Source: CAWCPR01 sp963797475 (GTDB lineage: Bacteria > Chloroflexota > Anaerolineae > Anaerolineales > UBA4823). From it: a stretch of 64,000 bases of DNA. This document shows, piece by piece, positions 8,665 through 17,511 of this stretch; position 1 is the first letter of the stretch; every line of letters begins with the position of its first letter. The position numbers and the translations under genes were made by a program. Location of the stretch: positions 310,001-374,000 of the forward strand of contig CAWCPR010000009.1 in the NCBI GenBank assembly GCA_963797475.1, in the 5' to 3' direction. The notes beneath the pieces are model-generated. The model saw only the letters and a list, made by a program, of their open reading frames with translations, was not told the origin of the DNA and did no database searches.

Positions 8665-8730
8665 ATGACCGGCTATTTTTTCCACCAAGATAAGTTAGCA
8701 AGCCATTTGAATAATCGAGGAGGGAACTGA
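8665..8730 (+). CDS. 21-residue upstream ORF, coupled to the isomerase-like gene
   Basis: A short open frame, MTGYFFHQDKL and ten more residues, begins at ATG 8665 with a perfect GGAGG six nucleotides upstream. Its TGA overlaps the ATG at 8730 as TGATG, the classical arrangement for translational coupling. The peptide has no recognised domain. It may be a leader peptide controlling the downstream gene, or a remnant. The strong ribosome-binding site and exact overlap make chance less likely, but no homologue is known to me. Confidence 0.5.
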   Translation: MTGYFFHQDKLASHLNNRGGN

Positions 8731-10110
8731 TGATTCACCCGAAAGTCAGGATTCGTGGTTTTCGGAGTCCATAAGGATGGCGTGAAAGACGCCCTGGGCC
8801 AGTTGTTCATTGACGAACAGGTTATTGAGAACGCCAAGGCGGCCCTACGAGCTGCTGGGATGGAGCTCATTGTAGAGGATCTGATCATTTCCACCAAAAA
8901 GGAAGCCCGCGACTGCTTCGCCAAATTAAAAATGACGTCAGATCTGGATGGGGTGGTGTTGTTTGCAGGAACCTGGTTCTGGGCAGCCCACCTGGTCGCA
9001 GTAGTGCGCGATTTTTCCCTTACCGGGAAAGGCATTGTGCTTTGGACCGTCCCGGGTTCCCAGGGCTGGAGGACGGTGGGCGGCGTGGAATTGCATGGCG
9101 CCCTCAGGGAGGTGGGTATTCAACACCGCTTTGTCTATGGAGCCAGTGAAGATCCAGATACGATCAACCAAATCCTGGCCTACTGCCGGGCAAGTCACGA
9201 GAAGCAGCAGTTAAGTATGCGCACGGTAGGCGTGCTGGGTGGACGTGGGTTAGGACAAACAACCGGTGCGGCAGATGCATCGCAATGGATGAGGGTCTTT
9301 GGCGTCGATATCGACTCGCGCGATACAACCCAATTGATTGAGACGGCCAGACAGATCACCCAGGATGAATTGATCCAGGCCAAATCGGATATCCAGAAGC
9401 TCTTTTCGAATCCGATGCCAGAGCACGAGGGCGCCGAGCGTTGCGTTCGATTGTACCTTGCAATCAAGAAGGTGCTCGCAAAAGAAGGCTGGGATTTCTA
9501 TTCAATCCAGGGTCTGCCTGGATTAGGCGATGATTATGTGGGGATCAACTTCGTACAATGCCTGATGCTGGAAGAACGGGTCGCAACTTCCTCCCTGAGC
9601 GATTTAAATACCCTCATGACCGTAAAACTATTGAATGACTTGAGTGAAGATCCGGTCTATTACGGAGATCTACAGCACGTCGACAAGTCCAACAATGAAA
9701 TCAAAGTCATCACCGGATCCGTCCCGCCCTCGCTGGCAGGCAAGGTCGGCCCTGCAAAATTCGCCGAGCGCGGCTTGCTGACGGAAGGTCAGGCGGGTGG
9801 ATTGGCCGTAGACCTGGTTTGCAAGCCCGGCGAAGGCGTACTGGCTCACCTGGGGAGAAATAACGGTCAATTCGAGATGATGTTTGTACGTTGTACAGTT
9901 TTTGAGCCCCCCGCGGATCAAATCGAGGCGCGCCGCAGGGAATGTGGCTGGCCGAACTGGCCGCACGCCTTTGTCACAGCGCATTGCGATATCAACCAAC
10001 TGCTGGCTGTTGCGCACAGCCAATATATCGTCCTGGGTTATGGAACGCACCTTTATGACGATCTGCAGGCGTTTTGCGAGTTGAACGGGATCCGAGCCAT
10101 CGCCCTTTGA
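8730..10110 (+). CDS. L-fucose/L-arabinose isomerase-like protein with an apparent N-terminal frameshift
   Basis: The body (from 8755) is ~450 residues of the L-fucose isomerase-like fold. It shows conserved NDLSEDPVYYGDLQH and a metal-site-like segment near FEPPADQIEARRRECGWPNWPHAF. It would interconvert an aldose and ketose, or act as a related non-canonical enzyme in the same superfamily. The best start is ATG 8730, with GAGGAGGG just upstream and a TGATG overlap with the preceding short ORF. That frame gives MIHPKVRI and then terminates at 8772. Skipping one C at 8754 continues as VVFGVHKDGVKDALG, the expected first strand and helix. The alternative is a GTG start at 8755, which would lose the first beta-strand. 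Hence a sequencing error, a recent mutation or recoding. Confidence 0.7.
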
Positions 10111-10196
10111 AAGCCACGGCTGGATTGGCTGGATAAAGTTCCTACAACGGCGGCGCAGCAGTCAACGAACCGTAGAGGCAAAGCCAGGAGGCGCTC

Positions 10197-11129
10197 TTGA
10201 CCGAAATTTGGACGATGGGTGAAATGCTGGTGGAGATCATGCGGCCCCAGGCTGGCATATCCCTCCATGAGCCGGGGGAGTTCATGGGTCCATTCCCAAG
10301 CGGGGCGCCGGCAATATTCATCGATACGGCTGCTCGCTTGGGGCATTCAGCCGGCATCATCGGCGGCGTCGCCGATGATGATTTCGGCCGCTGTTTGTTG
10401 GATCGCCTGGAATTCGACAAGGTGGATCTGCGGTTTGTAAAAAAGACCCCGGGAGGCGCCACCGCAACCGCCTTTGTGTCTTATTTCGAGGATGGCTCAC
10501 GGAAGTTCATCTTTCACATCGACGGAACGCCCGCTGCGATGGGGAGCTTCCCGGACGAGGCCCGCGGCGAAAAACCGGCTTTTTTCCATGTGATGGGCTG
10601 TTCGCTCATGATCAACGATGGATTTCGAGCGGAGATTTTCAAAGCTGTCGAATTCTTCTACCAGGCAGGTTCCAGGATCAGCTTTGACCCGAACATCCGG
10701 TTTGAATTATTGCGCGGGATGGAATTGATGGAAATCATTGAACCGGTCTTGAAACGGACAGCCATCCTGATGCCTGGCGAGGCCGAGCTAAAACTGATCG
10801 GCGGGAACGACCATCTTGAGACTTGTGTTCGTACGTTATTCAAATCTCAGACGTTGGAAACGATCGTGCTGAAGCGTGGGAAAGCAGGGGCCAGGATTTA
10901 TACGAACTCGGAAACGATCGAAATCCCGCCGATCAAAATCCAGGAAATTGACCCTACCGGAGCAGGCGACAGTTTCGACGCCGGATTCTTGTGTGGCCTG
11001 CTGGATGGAAAGTCTCTGCAGGAAAGCGGAGAGATAGCCGCCGCGGCAGGCGCCCTGAACGCGGCGGCTTTCGGACCCATGGAAGGCAAGATTGGCAAGG
11101 AGTCGATCCACAGGCTGCTACATGGCTAG
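10197..11129 (+). CDS. PfkB-family sugar kinase (intact catalytic motif)
   Basis: 310 residues of ribokinase fold. TTG 10197 is taken as the start because AGGAGG sits about six bases upstream and the first strand EIWTMGEMLVEIM needs it. The substrate lid and signature are GPFPSGAPAIFIDTAARLG. The C-terminal signature DPTGAGDSFDAGF keeps the catalytic Asp that the paralogue at 1929 has lost. It likely phosphorylates the product of the upstream isomerase-like enzyme (a ketose or keto-sugar acid) before aldol cleavage. The substrate is not determinable. It ends 35 bp from the opposing large hydrolase gene. Confidence 0.85.
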   Translation: MTEIWTMGEMLVEIMRPQAGISLHEPGEFMGPFPSGAPAIFIDTAARLGHSAGIIGGVADDDFGRCLLDRLEFDKVDLRFVKKTPGGATATAFVSYFEDGSRKFIFHIDGTPAAMGSFPDEARGEKPAFFHVMGCSLMINDGFRAEIFKAVEFFYQAGSRISFDPNIRFELLRGMELMEIIEPVLKRTAILMPGEAELKLIGGNDHLETCVRTLFKSQTLETIVLKRGKAGARIYTNSETIEIPPIKIQEIDPTGAGDSFDAGFLCGLLDGKSLQESGEIAAAAGALNAAAFGPMEGKIGKESIHRLLHG

Positions 11130-11163
11130 TGGATGGAAACCGCCAAATCCCGAAAAGGTCAGC

Positions 11164-14100
11164 TCATGGGAACAGGTCGTAAGCCGGCCAATCTGAAGCG
11201 GTCAGGTTATTGATCGCCCCATTGATCGAGTTGACGACCGTGCCGCCCGGCATGTAAAGCGGGATGCTCGAATCGCCCACGCGCAGATTGAAGAGCGCCG
11301 CCCAGGTCACCCCGTCCGAGCGCCGGTACATGAATGTGCGCGACCCATCCAGTATGCCGTCATGGTTGGCGGTATAGGTTTCCGGCACACCCGGCCCATT
11401 CGTCAAAGCAGAGCCTCCATTTTGACCGCTAATCACCTCGTCGACCCAAAATGGCCCGCCTTTCACGTTCTGCAGGATCAGGTATCCCGCAGTTGGTGTG
11501 ACGCCGGGCGGTGTTTGCACGACGACATTCTTTATCTGGGCGACGGTCTCACTGGTGGTGCCCGCAACCCATTCCCCGATAGCAAAGGAATTGACCCCGA
11601 TCTGGAAGTTCAGGCGCTGGGTGGTCTCGTCGATAAACCAACCGGCCCCGTAGTAGCTGCTGTAGTCGTAGACCGGCTCCAACAGGTCGAACTTGGCCGC
11701 GGTAGTGGCGGCGGATTCGGTGCGCACCCGCAGCCAGTAACGCGTCAGGCCGGCGGCCGAGCTCGGGCTCCAATCCTCCGGCGGGGTGAAGGTGATCTTC
11801 CCATCCGGCAGGCTCAGGTTCTGGGTCTCATCCACCAGGTCATTGTCCGCCTCTGTCAGGGGGATATAGGCCGACCCGTTCCAATAATCCACTTTAAGGC
11901 TGTAGCCTGCTCCCGGCGTGGACAGACTGATGTTGAGGGCGGCGAAAGGCGAGAGTCCCCTGCCGACGTACAGGTCCTGGGTGGGCTTTGTGATCCCAGC
12001 CCAGGTCGTGCCCGGCGTCAGCGCCTGGATCGTATCGTCATTTGTCGAGCCGCTATCCGCGTACAGGATGCGCGGCGACCCGCCCTGCGGCCGCTGGAAG
12101 ACCGACACAAACTGGCTGCTATCCAGCAGGCTGCCGTCGTCGATCGCAACCAGGAAGCGGTTCAAATCCGGCGCCGAGGCGATCCAACCGCCATGCGCAT
12201 CCAGGTCAGAGATGTTGAAGCCGCCATAAGTCAGCATCACCCGATCTGCTGTGCCTGGGGTGCACACCAGGTTCTCATCAACCGCTGTCCCGTCGTTCCT
12301 ATCGCGCGCCAGCGTATTGCGCGGCGAGTAATACTTCACCTCGTTGAAGAAGGCTTCAGTCTCGTAATTCTTTCCCGGCCAGGTATCCAGCATTCCGAAC
12401 GGAACAAAGATATTGTTGCGCATGTAGTTGTTGTACGTTTGCCCGGTGAGCGCCTCGATGAGCCTACCCAGCAGCGAGTAGCCAAAATTCGAGTAGTTGA
12501 AGACTGTGCCAGGCAAGTGGTCCAACGTCTGGGTCTTCATATATTCGATGATCTCCTGGGGGGTAACAGGCAGCGGTGTCTCATTGTACTGGCACACCGT
12601 CTCGTCGATGAACATCGGGTCAAAAGAGACGTCCCGGTCCCAGCCGCCCAGGTGATTCAAGAGCTGCCGCACCGTCACATGCGTGTATTCCGTATCGTCC
12701 CAGCCCTCGCCGAGGATGATGTGGATGGGCGTATCCAGCGAAAGCCCAGCAGCTTCCATCAGGCGCACCACAGCCGATGAGGTCAGCGGTTTGGATATGC
12801 TTGCCAGCCGGAATTTGGCGTTTGGCGCGACGTTAGCCGTGCCATCCGGCTCCCATGTGTAGCCGCGCGCCATCACCAGCCTTCCATCCTTGGTCACCGC
12901 CAGCGCTCCGCCGGGGATATCCCGTTTTTCCATGTACCCTTCCATGACGTCATCCAGGGTCTGGAAGTACATCGGATCGTCCCCGGGCGCGTAACTGGTG
13001 CGTTCTGTACGCTCAGGGTCGGATTGCACCCAAACCGAGTTGTAACGCCGCCCGTCATTGGTGCTGAATTCATCCACGCTGATCGGCCAGTATCGCTCGT
13101 GAGGCAGCCCATTGCGCTGCAGCTCTACCCATTTGGCACTGCTGGCGTCGTATTTCAGAGCCAGGATATAGTTGTAGCCGCGCATCACAAATTTCTGCCC
13201 GCCATCGGCTGTGGCATCAGCCCCATCTTCAGGCGCCTTCAGGTTGATATTGCCATCTGTTGTCTCTTTGACGGTAATGATCTGGCCAATTTTCGGTTGC
13301 AGCAGAATGACGTCACCATCCTCAAAAACCGCGCCGGGAATGCTCTCATCGATCCGCGACAGGCTGGACAGCGTAACGTCACCCGAGGCGCTGAGCTCGA
13401 AGCGCCCTCTCCGGAAGCCGTTTTGCAGATCACTGGGATTCAAATACAATGTGGGGTCGGTGAATGTTTTCTCTCGCAAGCCACTGGCGTTAAGCGCCTC
13501 TAAATCCAATCCCAGGTCGCTCTGGTCCTGCAACACCTGCCACTTGACAAAATTGCATTCAGCCGGATCCATCACCCAGCTCGCCGCGTAGCGGACCCCA
13601 TCGTCGTCCTCAATGTCCGGGTCCGGGTCGACCAGATAGCCGCTCAAGTGCAGCAGCCGGTAGCCTTTGCTCGTGCGCAGGCCGTTGAGATCTTTGAGCT
13701 CGGAGAATGTCTTGTCGAAATCCAGGACTCCGGCTTTATCATCCAGGGCAAAAATGGCGGAGAAGCGCGGGTCGCTCGGCGCGCCGTTGACAGATACCCA
13801 CAGAGGCCGCCAACCTTCGTCTTCCGGCGCCAGCGTCCAGCCTTGCAGTGTATCCGAATAAACCAGCGTATCGGTAAAATCGGTGCGAGATAACCCGTGG
13901 TTCATGTGGGTGGGTAAATCATCCTTTACCCAGCCGGCTACATAACGCGTGTTGCCGCCCTGGCCATAAGCGTCCACAAACGCTGGACGGAAGCCAAGCG
14001 CTTTTTCCGCATCGAATTCGTTCTGCAAGTCGTCCGAAGTCATATCGTGGCGCAGAGTCCAGTTATCCCCATACAACCCGTCCTGAACCCAGACCACGTC

Positions 14101-15045
14101 GAAGCGCGCCTGGTTTCCCTCGCCCTCCGCTGTGACCGACAGCGGGCGGAAGCCGGCCGCGCCATAAGTATTGGCGCTTTCCTGGTAGTGACTGGCGTCC
14201 ATGCCGCGCAGCAGGGCCCAAACGGGCAACTGGGGGCAAGGAGAGACGACTATAGGCACCGGTTCTCCAGATTGAGGCCCCAGCACCAAAGGCAAATAGG
14301 AATTTTCGGGAGGCGGCTCGGGCCCTGGGTCGGTCGGGCCAACCGGCAGCATCCAGGTGATCACAAGCCGCACGTTGGCCACGTTGGGGATGCCTTGGGG
14401 AGCTTCTCGCGAACGGAAGCTGCGATAACCGTTCTCGGACTCGTCGGCTGCCCGCAGCAAGAAGCCGTAGTTCGCCTGCGCGCCTGAAACCCAATCCTGC
14501 ACCGTCTGGCTCACATCCCAGACGTAGGCGCCAGCCTCCTCGCTCACATTCCGGCTGGCCTGAGGCGCCTCGCTCTGCGGCTGGTTGTTCCAGTTTACCG
14601 ACCCCTCTGCCCACGCTCCGGTCAGACGGCGCGCCTGGATTTGCTTGCTCACGGTCCCAACATCGGCATACAGGGTCAGATCCGCGGAGACAATGACGGC
14701 ATCCAATGGGATGCTGCCCAGGTTGAAGCGCACCAACCCGCGATAGGTTGAAGCCCCATCGCCCGAGAAATAGCCTACGCTGATCGTCTGGCTGCTGCCA
14801 TAATTTACTGCCGGCAGACCGGATGCCACTGTTGCGTCCGCAACGGCCGCGAACAAGTCTTCGACCGGTTCACCCCCGGCCGGCGCCGGGGCAGCCAGCC
14901 CCCAGGCAAGGCCGGGCCTGACCGAGGCAGCCGGCATTCCGGCGACCAGGATCAGCGCCAGCACACCGACTTTCAAGGCCTTACTGGCCAGCTTATGATG
15001 GACTCGAAAAAAAACATCCCAATAAACCATGAACATCGCTTTCAC
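11164..15045 (-). CDS. exported mosaic serine hydrolase: DNRLRE, BTRD-like repeats, split beta-lactamase domain
   Basis: 1,293 residues starting at GTG 15045, with AGGAGG six bases upstream. An N-terminal signal segment (VGVLALILVAGMPAASV) directs export. Domains in order: a DNRLRE/CBM96-like beta domain (~60-230); a proline-rich linker; several ~45-residue repeats of the bacterial tandem repeat (BTRD1) / polyglycine-hydrolase N-terminal type, each ending in a VVWVQDG- or AGWVKDD-like strand (~275-480); then a class C beta-lactamase / D-alanyl-carboxypeptidase fold. Its catalytic SISK is at Ser749-Lys752 and the YSN motif at Tyr851. After HGGWIASAPDLNRFL a ~200-residue beta-rich insert interrupts the fold before the final HDGILDGSRTF motif. 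A peptidase or esterase acting outside the cell is likely; beta-lactam hydrolysis is unlikely. Confidence 0.85.
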   Translation of the reverse strand: MKAMFMVYWDVFFRVHHKLASKALKVGVLALILVAGMPAASVRPGLAWGLAAPAPAGGEPVEDLFAAVADATVASGLPAVNYGSSQTISVGYFSGDGASTYRGLVRFNLGSIPLDAVIVSADLTLYADVGTVSKQIQARRLTGAWAEGSVNWNNQPQSEAPQASRNVSEEAGAYVWDVSQTVQDWVSGAQANYGFLLRAADESENGYRSFRSREAPQGIPNVANVRLVITWMLPVGPTDPGPEPPPENSYLPLVLGPQSGEPVPIVVSPCPQLPVWALLRGMDASHYQESANTYGAAGFRPLSVTAEGEGNQARFDVVWVQDGLYGDNWTLRHDMTSDDLQNEFDAEKALGFRPAFVDAYGQGGNTRYVAGWVKDDLPTHMNHGLSRTDFTDTLVYSDTLQGWTLAPEDEGWRPLWVSVNGAPSDPRFSAIFALDDKAGVLDFDKTFSELKDLNGLRTSKGYRLLHLSGYLVDPDPDIEDDDGVRYAASWVMDPAECNFVKWQVLQDQSDLGLDLEALNASGLREKTFTDPTLYLNPSDLQNGFRRGRFELSASGDVTLSSLSRIDESIPGAVFEDGDVILLQPKIGQIITVKETTDGNINLKAPEDGADATADGGQKFVMRGYNYILALKYDASSAKWVELQRNGLPHERYWPISVDEFSTNDGRRYNSVWVQSDPERTERTSYAPGDDPMYFQTLDDVMEGYMEKRDIPGGALAVTKDGRLVMARGYTWEPDGTANVAPNAKFRLASISKPLTSSAVVRLMEAAGLSLDTPIHIILGEGWDDTEYTHVTVRQLLNHLGGWDRDVSFDPMFIDETVCQYNETPLPVTPQEIIEYMKTQTLDHLPGTVFNYSNFGYSLLGRLIEALTGQTYNNYMRNNIFVPFGMLDTWPGKNYETEAFFNEVKYYSPRNTLARDRNDGTAVDENLVCTPGTADRVMLTYGGFNISDLDAHGGWIASAPDLNRFLVAIDDGSLLDSSQFVSVFQRPQGGSPRILYADSGSTNDDTIQALTPGTTWAGITKPTQDLYVGRGLSPFAALNISLSTPGAGYSLKVDYWNGSAYIPLTEADNDLVDETQNLSLPDGKITFTPPEDWSPSSAAGLTRYWLRVRTESAATTAAKFDLLEPVYDYSSYYGAGWFIDETTQRLNFQIGVNSFAIGEWVAGTTSETVAQIKNVVVQTPPGVTPTAGYLILQNVKGGPFWVDEVISGQNGGSALTNGPGVPETYTANHDGILDGSRTFMYRRSDGVTWAALFNLRVGDSSIPLYMPGGTVVNSINGAINNLTASDWPAYDLFP

Positions 15046-15183
15046 CTTTCACCTCCTGCGGATTCACTACCAGCAACTTTTCAAAAAATTGGGGCGTTCC
15101 CCCCAATTATTGAGGGGATACCAATCCCAAACCATTAAGTTCAAACAAGCTTTTAAACGAAGCCTGGGCGGGTTTTCCTGTAT

Positions 15184-15284
15184 TGATAAATCTCTGGTGA
15201 TTGCGGCGTAGCCGCAACTCTCCATCATAATGCGTGGTGCGCCGACCACTGGCCTGCGGCCAGGGGCAGAGCGCCCGACACTTT
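15184..15284 (+). repeat. dispersed structured repeat, copy 2, with two hairpin insertions
   Basis: It shares TGATAAATCTCT, CATCATAATGCGTGGTGCGCC and AGCGCCCGACACTTT with the other copies, but is ~45 bp longer. One insertion contains the hairpin TTGCGGC-gta-GCCGCAA (15201-15217). The other contains CTGGCC-tgc-GGCCAG (15249-15263) and replaces the ACA between the two conserved halves. It occupies the ~300-bp gap between the large hydrolase gene and the RAM-domain gene, in which I see no other gene. Confidence 0.7.
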
Positions 15285-15351
15285 CCCCTATCAGATATAA
15301 TACCAGGGTTCGAAAAATTTTCCACCTATCTGCTAGACAAGGAGCTTCACC

Positions 15352-15636
15352 ATGGTGTCTGCTATCGTCCTGATCGAATGTGAAAAAGGTACCATTAACG
15401 AAACCGCCGAGACGCTGGCTGCGCTGCCTGGAATCAGCGAGGTCTTTTCGGTGGCCGGGAAAGTCGACCTGGTCGCGGTGATCCGAGTTCCAGAGAATGA
15501 ACAGTTAGCCGAACTGGTCACCAACCGCATGTTGGCAGTGCCCGGAATCGCCGCCACCGAAACGCTGATTGCCTTCCGCGTCTTTTCTCGCCACGACCTG
15601 GAGCGCATGTTCTCAATCGGGTTTGAACAGGATTGA
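15352..15636 (+). CDS. stand-alone Lrp/AsnC ligand-binding (RAM) domain protein
   Basis: 94 residues that are entirely an alpha-beta RAM domain: AIVLIECEKGTINETAETLAA, then PGISEVFSVAGKVDLVAVIRV. No helix-turn-helix precedes it. ATG 15352 has GGAG seven bases upstream. Such single-domain proteins bind amino acids and may form octamers, either alone or with full-length Lrp proteins; they do not bind DNA themselves. It lies 90 bp before nagA on the same strand and may sense an amino acid in that context, which is an inference. Confidence 0.85.
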   Translation: MVSAIVLIECEKGTINETAETLAALPGISEVFSVAGKVDLVAVIRVPENEQLAELVTNRMLAVPGIAATETLIAFRVFSRHDLERMFSIGFEQD

Positions 15637-15726
15637 TGTGCTGCCTTAGAAATCAGCCTGGTTTTTATCTTTCTGTAAGGTCGGAATCGTCTTCCTCTCT
15701 AAAACCAGCGGGAAATTAAACACGCA

Positions 15727-16875
15727 ATGGATGCCATCTATAACGCCACCCTATTGACCCCCTTCGAGCGCCTGGAAGGGCAAACCGTGATCCTGGACGG
15801 AGGCATCATCGGCAAGATCTCGCCCGGGAAGGATCCTTTACCGGGTAAATCGCTGGATGCACAGGGCTTAATTATCGCCCCCGGTTTTATCGAGCTGCAG
15901 ATCAACGGCGCCTTTGGCCTGGATTTCACTTCTGACCCGCAATCCATCTGGCCGGTAGCCGAAAAGCTGCCGCGCTTTGGCGTGACCAGCTTCCTGCCGA
16001 CAATCGTCACTTCGCCGCTGGAGACGATCGCCAGCGCCCAAGCCGTCCTGGCAGCCGGCCCGCCGCCCGGTTTTCAAGGCGCCTGGCCCCTCGGCCTGCA
16101 TATCGAAGGCCCCTTCCTGAACCCGGAGCGTAAGGGCGCCCACCGGGCGGAGCATTTGCTCCCACCCCGCCTGGAGGATTACAGCCAGCTTTCCCCGGAA
16201 AATGGCGCTCGTATGGTCACGCTGGCCCCCGAGCTGGCCGGCGCGCTGGAGATCATCGCCGAATTGAACCGGCGTGGGGTTGTGGTCAGCGCCGGGCATT
16301 CGATGGCGACCCTCGCCCAGGCGCGCCTGGCTTTTGCAGCCGGAGTACGCTACGGCACGCATCTTTTCAACGCCATGGCCCCGTTGAACCAGTTCGAGCC
16401 GGGACTGGTCGGCGCAATCCTTTCCGACCCGGGCGTGCGCTTTGGGCTTATCGCCGACGGCATCCACGTCCATCCTGCCCTGGTCTCTCTCATCTGGAAA
16501 CTGAGCGGCCCAGGCCGAATGACCCTGGTCAGCGACGCCATGGCAGCCCTGGGTATGCAGCCTGGGGTTTACCGGCTGGGCGCCAAACAGGAAGTGGTGG
16601 TCGACGGCGCCAGCGCCCGCCTGCGGGATGGGGTCCTGGCGGGCAGCATCCTTTCACAGGACGCCGCCCTGCGCAACCTGATCGCCTTTAGCGGCTGCTC
16701 CTTAGAACAGGCGCTGACCTGCCTGACCAGCACGCCGGCGGACTTGCTCGGCGTTTCTGAGCAGATCGGGCAGGTGGCGGTTGGCAAGCAGGCCGACCTC
16801 GTGCTTCTGACCCCGGATCTACAGGTCATCAGGACAATCGTAGCCGGGCGGGTGGTCTACGAAAGGCCGGCCTGA
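15727..16875 (+). CDS. nagA: N-acetylglucosamine-6-phosphate deacetylase
   Basis: 382 residues, the family's normal length. It hydrolyses N-acetylglucosamine-6-phosphate to glucosamine-6-phosphate and acetate. Metal and substrate motifs are all present: GFIELQINGAFG (the variant without the H-x-H pair), HIEGPFLNPERKGAH with the metal Glu, SAGHSMAT, GTHLFNAMAPL, IADGIHVHP, and the catalytic Asp in LVSDAMAALG. It has an amidohydrolase beta-barrel at both ends. No nagB follows; the SIS isomerase at 3993 could take the next step, consistent with an amino-sugar theme in this part of the window. Confidence 0.92.
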   Translation: MDAIYNATLLTPFERLEGQTVILDGGIIGKISPGKDPLPGKSLDAQGLIIAPGFIELQINGAFGLDFTSDPQSIWPVAEKLPRFGVTSFLPTIVTSPLETIASAQAVLAAGPPPGFQGAWPLGLHIEGPFLNPERKGAHRAEHLLPPRLEDYSQLSPENGARMVTLAPELAGALEIIAELNRRGVVVSAGHSMATLAQARLAFAAGVRYGTHLFNAMAPLNQFEPGLVGAILSDPGVRFGLIADGIHVHPALVSLIWKLSGPGRMTLVSDAMAALGMQPGVYRLGAKQEVVVDGASARLRDGVLAGSILSQDAALRNLIAFSGCSLEQALTCLTSTPADLLGVSEQIGQVAVGKQADLVLLTPDLQVIRTIVAGRVVYERPA

Positions 16876-17001
16876 ATGGGATACATTAACGTTTTAATCC
16901 GCTTGACGATTGCAGCCAGAATCATTAAAATCGATTGAAATGGGTCATCTTGGGGTGAATTAGATTTGCCCAACAACTACCAATTCATGGGGAGGCGGCT
17001 T

Positions 17002-17463
17002 ATGTTATCGGGCGTATTGAAGTCACTGCGTAACCTGATCATTTTCAGCTTGATCGCTCTTGCCCTGGCTGCCTGCAGCCAGCCTGCCCCCACCGTGGGG
17101 GAGGCGAAAGACTTTGCCGCTGCCTGTGACAAGGCCAACGACGGCAAACGCATCGCCGTCGAGGGCTATCTGCTCTTTCCCGATTCGTTCACCGGGGATC
17201 AAAGCGTGATTCTGCGCATGTTCGAATCAACCGACTTCAACGGTACACCCATCGGCGTAGAGATCGATTTCGGCGCCCAACCCAACCAGGTGGAAACGGT
17301 GTCCGATCAATTCAGCGACGAAGATCTCAAAGTGCATCTGGCAGATGGGCAGGTGGCCACGTACAGCACAAAGGTAAAAGTCTCGGGCAAGGTATACTTC
17401 CCCCTCGTTGACCAGGACTTCGATTGCGGCCTGTCAAATCCCTTCGTCGAACTGGCGCCCTGA
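17002..17463 (+). CDS. small lipoprotein with a probable OB-like domain
   Basis: 153 residues from ATG 17002, which has GGAGG six bases upstream; an in-frame TTG at 16966 lacks this. The N-terminus LIIFSLIALALAACSQ is a lipoprotein signal with lipobox LAAC. After that comes a small beta-rich domain with KRIAVEGYLLFPDSF and KVKVSGKVYFP, resembling OB-fold tRNA_anti-like lipoprotein domains. It would be anchored to the outer face of the cytoplasmic membrane. There is no catalytic motif. Function unknown. Confidence 0.75.
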   Translation: MLSGVLKSLRNLIIFSLIALALAACSQPAPTVGEAKDFAAACDKANDGKRIAVEGYLLFPDSFTGDQSVILRMFESTDFNGTPIGVEIDFGAQPNQVETVSDQFSDEDLKVHLADGQVATYSTKVKVSGKVYFPLVDQDFDCGLSNPFVELAP

Positions 17464-17511
17464 CGAGGCGGTTTTGCCCTCGCAGAGCGATCTTACGCAA
17501 CCCACGGCCGC

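Noticed and set aside
11362..12780. 472-codon open frame on the plus strand
   Set aside because: Antisense to the large mosaic hydrolase; its protein lacks any fold signature and is rich in Arg/His/Gln as expected for a shadow frame of GC-rich coding DNA.
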